Below are positions 5,117-6,000 of a stretch of DNA of 6,000 nucleotides, piece after piece (within the stretch, counting starts at the first letter, position 1; each line of letters begins with the position of its first letter). The notes below the pieces were generated by a model. The model had not been told where the DNA came from and made no database searches. It worked only from the letters and a program-made list of their open reading frames with translations. Position numbers and translations under genes: made by a program. This stretch comes from Streptomyces sp. NRRL WC-3549 (GTDB lineage Bacteria > Actinomycetota > Actinomycetes > Streptomycetales > Streptomycetaceae), in the NCBI RefSeq assembly GCF_000721935.1, contig NZ_KL585440.1, positions 19,032-25,031 on the forward strand. The letters are read 5' to 3'.

Positions 5117-5238
5117 CCATGTCAGCCACGCACCTCACGCCGCACACGTCCACGTCACGGATCGCCGCCCTGAACACCCGCAGCACTCCGTGGACAGGCC
5201 CGCCCCCGATCCGTCACGCAGGCTTGCGTAACAATGAC

Positions 5239-5270
5239 AAGGGACGCCTCGGCGTCCCTTTCTTTCTTTC
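5239..5270 (+). terminator. Canonical U-tract intrinsic terminator
   Basis: AAGGGACGC (5239-5247) pairs with GCGTCCCTT (5252-5260) around a CTCG tetraloop. It is followed directly by TTTCTTTCTTTC (5259-5270). This is a textbook intrinsic terminator and unusual in so GC-rich a genome. It acts on plus-strand transcription and would protect smc from read-through. The 122 nt between the previous hairpin and this one contain no convincing gene. Confidence 0.85.
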
Positions 5271-5273
5271 CCC

Positions 5274-5290
5274 TGCCCGCGCGGCGGGCA
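5274..5290 (+). repeat. Short perfect hairpin upstream of smc
   Basis: TGCCCGC (5274-5280) and GCGGGCA (5284-5290) form a seven-pair stem with a GCG loop, directly after the U-tract terminator. It may add to termination or be incidental. Confidence 0.4.
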
Positions 5291-5326
5291 CTCGCTCTTT
5301 GCTTACCGTCTGATGTGCCCTGCGCC

Positions 5327-5338
5327 TTCACCGGTGAA
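5327..5338. promoter_or_regulatory. Perfect 12-bp palindrome at the smc promoter
   Basis: TTCACCGGTGAA is a perfect palindrome. Its centre (5332/5333) is about 35 bp upstream of the expected smc transcription start, so a dimeric protein bound here would cover the -35 region. No recognisable -35 hexamer is found elsewhere at the right spacing, so it could alternatively be part of the promoter itself. Confidence 0.4.
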
Positions 5339-5353
5339 ACCGAGAGGGAAAGG

Positions 5354-5359
5354 TAGAGT
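5354..5359 (+). promoter_or_regulatory. smc: Candidate -10 box for a leaderless smc transcript
   Basis: TAGAGT matches TANNNT and ends 8 nt before the smc GTG, placing the transcription start at or within one or two bases of the start codon. The only purine-rich sequences upstream (GAGAGGG at 5343-5348, AAAGG at 5349-5353) are too far away for a Shine-Dalgarno. The leaderless reading is inferred. Confidence 0.5.
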
Positions 5360-5367
5360 CCGGCGGC

Positions 5368-6000
5368 GTGCACCTCAAGGCCCTGACCCTGCGTGGTTTC
5401 AAATCGTTCGCCTCCGCCACGACCCTGCGCTTCGAACCGGGGATCACGTGCGTCGTCGGACCGAACGGCTCCGGCAAATCCAATGTGGTGGACGCGCTTT
5501 CCTGGGTCATGGGCGAGCAGGGCGCCAAATCACTGCGCGGCGGCAAGATGGAAGACGTGATCTTCGCCGGTACGACGGGCAGACCACCGCTCGGCCGCGC
5601 GGAAGTGTCGCTGACCATCGACAATTCCGACGGCGCGCTGCCCATCGAGTACGCCGAAGTGACGATCACACGGATCATGTTCCGCAACGGCGGCAGTGAG
5701 TACCAGATCAATGGAGACACCTGCCGGCTCCTGGACATCCAGGAACTCCTCTCCGACTCCGGCATCGGCCGGGAAATGCACGTCATCGTCGGGCAGGGCC
5801 GGCTCGACTCCGTCCTGCACGCCGATCCGACGGGCCGCCGCGCCTTCATCGAGGAGGCGGCCGGGGTGCTCAAACACCGCAAGCGCAAGGAGAAGGCGCT
5901 GCGGAAGCTGGAGGCGATGGGCGCCAACCTCGCCCGCGTGCAGGACCTGACCGACGAACTGAGACGCCAGCTCAAGCCCCTGGGACGGCAGGCGGCGGGG
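5368..6000 (+). CDS. smc: Chromosome segregation ATPase SMC, N-terminal part (3' truncated)
   Basis: The first 211 residues are present and the frame is open to the window end; bacterial SMC is normally about 1,200 residues. SMC forms a DNA-entrapping ring with ScpA/ScpB that compacts and segregates the chromosome, in Streptomyces notably during sporulation. It starts at GTG 5368 with [20 protein letters not shown], the classic SMC N-terminus. Walker A is GPNGSGKS at residues 31-38. R57 in [14 protein letters not shown] matches the arginine finger position of B. subtilis SMC. The Q-loop has Q143 in [12 protein letters not shown], followed by [23 protein letters not shown], where the N-terminal head passes into the coiled coil. 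No Shine-Dalgarno is seen; the message is probably leaderless. It is separated from the zipper gene by two terminators. Confidence 0.97.
   Translation, partial: MHLKALTLRGFKSFASATTLRFEPGITCVVGPNGSGKSNVVDALSWVMGEQGAKSLRGGKMEDVIFAGTTGRPPLGRAEVSLTIDNSDGALPIEYAEVTITRIMFRNGGSEYQINGDTCRLLDIQELLSDSGIGREMHVIVGQGRLDSVLHADPTGRRAFIEEAAGVLKHRKRKEKALRKLEAMGANLARVQDLTDELRRQLKPLGRQAAG

Noticed and set aside
5119..5313. 64-codon plus-strand open frame between the zipper gene and smc
   Set aside because: No Shine-Dalgarno, no recognisable features, and it runs straight through the U-tract terminator.
5313..5699. 128-codon plus-strand open frame overlapping the start of smc
   Set aside because: The smc frame shows Walker A, R57 and the Q-loop, and this frame is a shadow of it.

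Overview
The window is high-GC, with GTG starts, strong G/C preference at third codon positions and proteins that read as typical Streptomyces homologues, so it most likely comes from a Streptomyces (or very close actinobacterial) chromosome core. The gene order (SepIVA/DivIVA-like protein, DUF177/YceD, rpmF, rnc, mutM, acyP, smc) is the conserved actinobacterial block. From memory, Mycobacterium tuberculosis has the equivalent Rv2927c to Rv2922c run, without rpmF at that place. This is mostly housekeeping territory, not an island; I see no mobile element, CRISPR array, tRNA or rRNA.

Layout. 1-207 is the 3' end of a Gln/Pro/Tyr-rich DivIVA/SepIVA-like cell-division protein, followed by a terminator-like dyad and a candidate promoter. 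380-2038 is a tight three-gene run: DUF177 (23S rRNA accumulation), rpmF (ribosomal protein L32, zinc form) and rnc (RNase III, called AbsB in S. coelicolor). Together they form a 50S-biogenesis and RNA-processing unit. A long hairpin at 2046-2085 separates rnc from mutM (2116-2973, Fpg DNA glycosylase). A minus-strand gene, 3005-3985, encodes a membrane-anchored secreted CAP/SCP-domain protein. It converges on mutM and diverges from acyP (4141-4422, acylphosphatase).

The 440 nt between acyP and the next gene (4423-4862) is the least explained part. It holds terminator-like hairpins, a 24-codon ORF with a very good ribosome-binding site (4542-4616), a second large dyad, and a folded-looking leader. 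The last stem of that leader overlaps the Shine-Dalgarno of a 70-residue leucine-zipper protein (4863-5075). The next 292 nt carry two terminators, one of them a textbook U-tract terminator unusual for this GC content. They also carry a perfect 12-bp palindrome at the -35 position of smc. smc (5368 onward) runs off the window end.

The most useful leads are: the DUF177 gene probably starts at CTG, not the downstream GTG; acyP and smc both look leaderless; AcyP has Gln where the active-site loop normally has Gly; and the region just before smc has a small zipper protein, a possible microprotein and a structured leader. I do not see a clear new defence or metabolic system.
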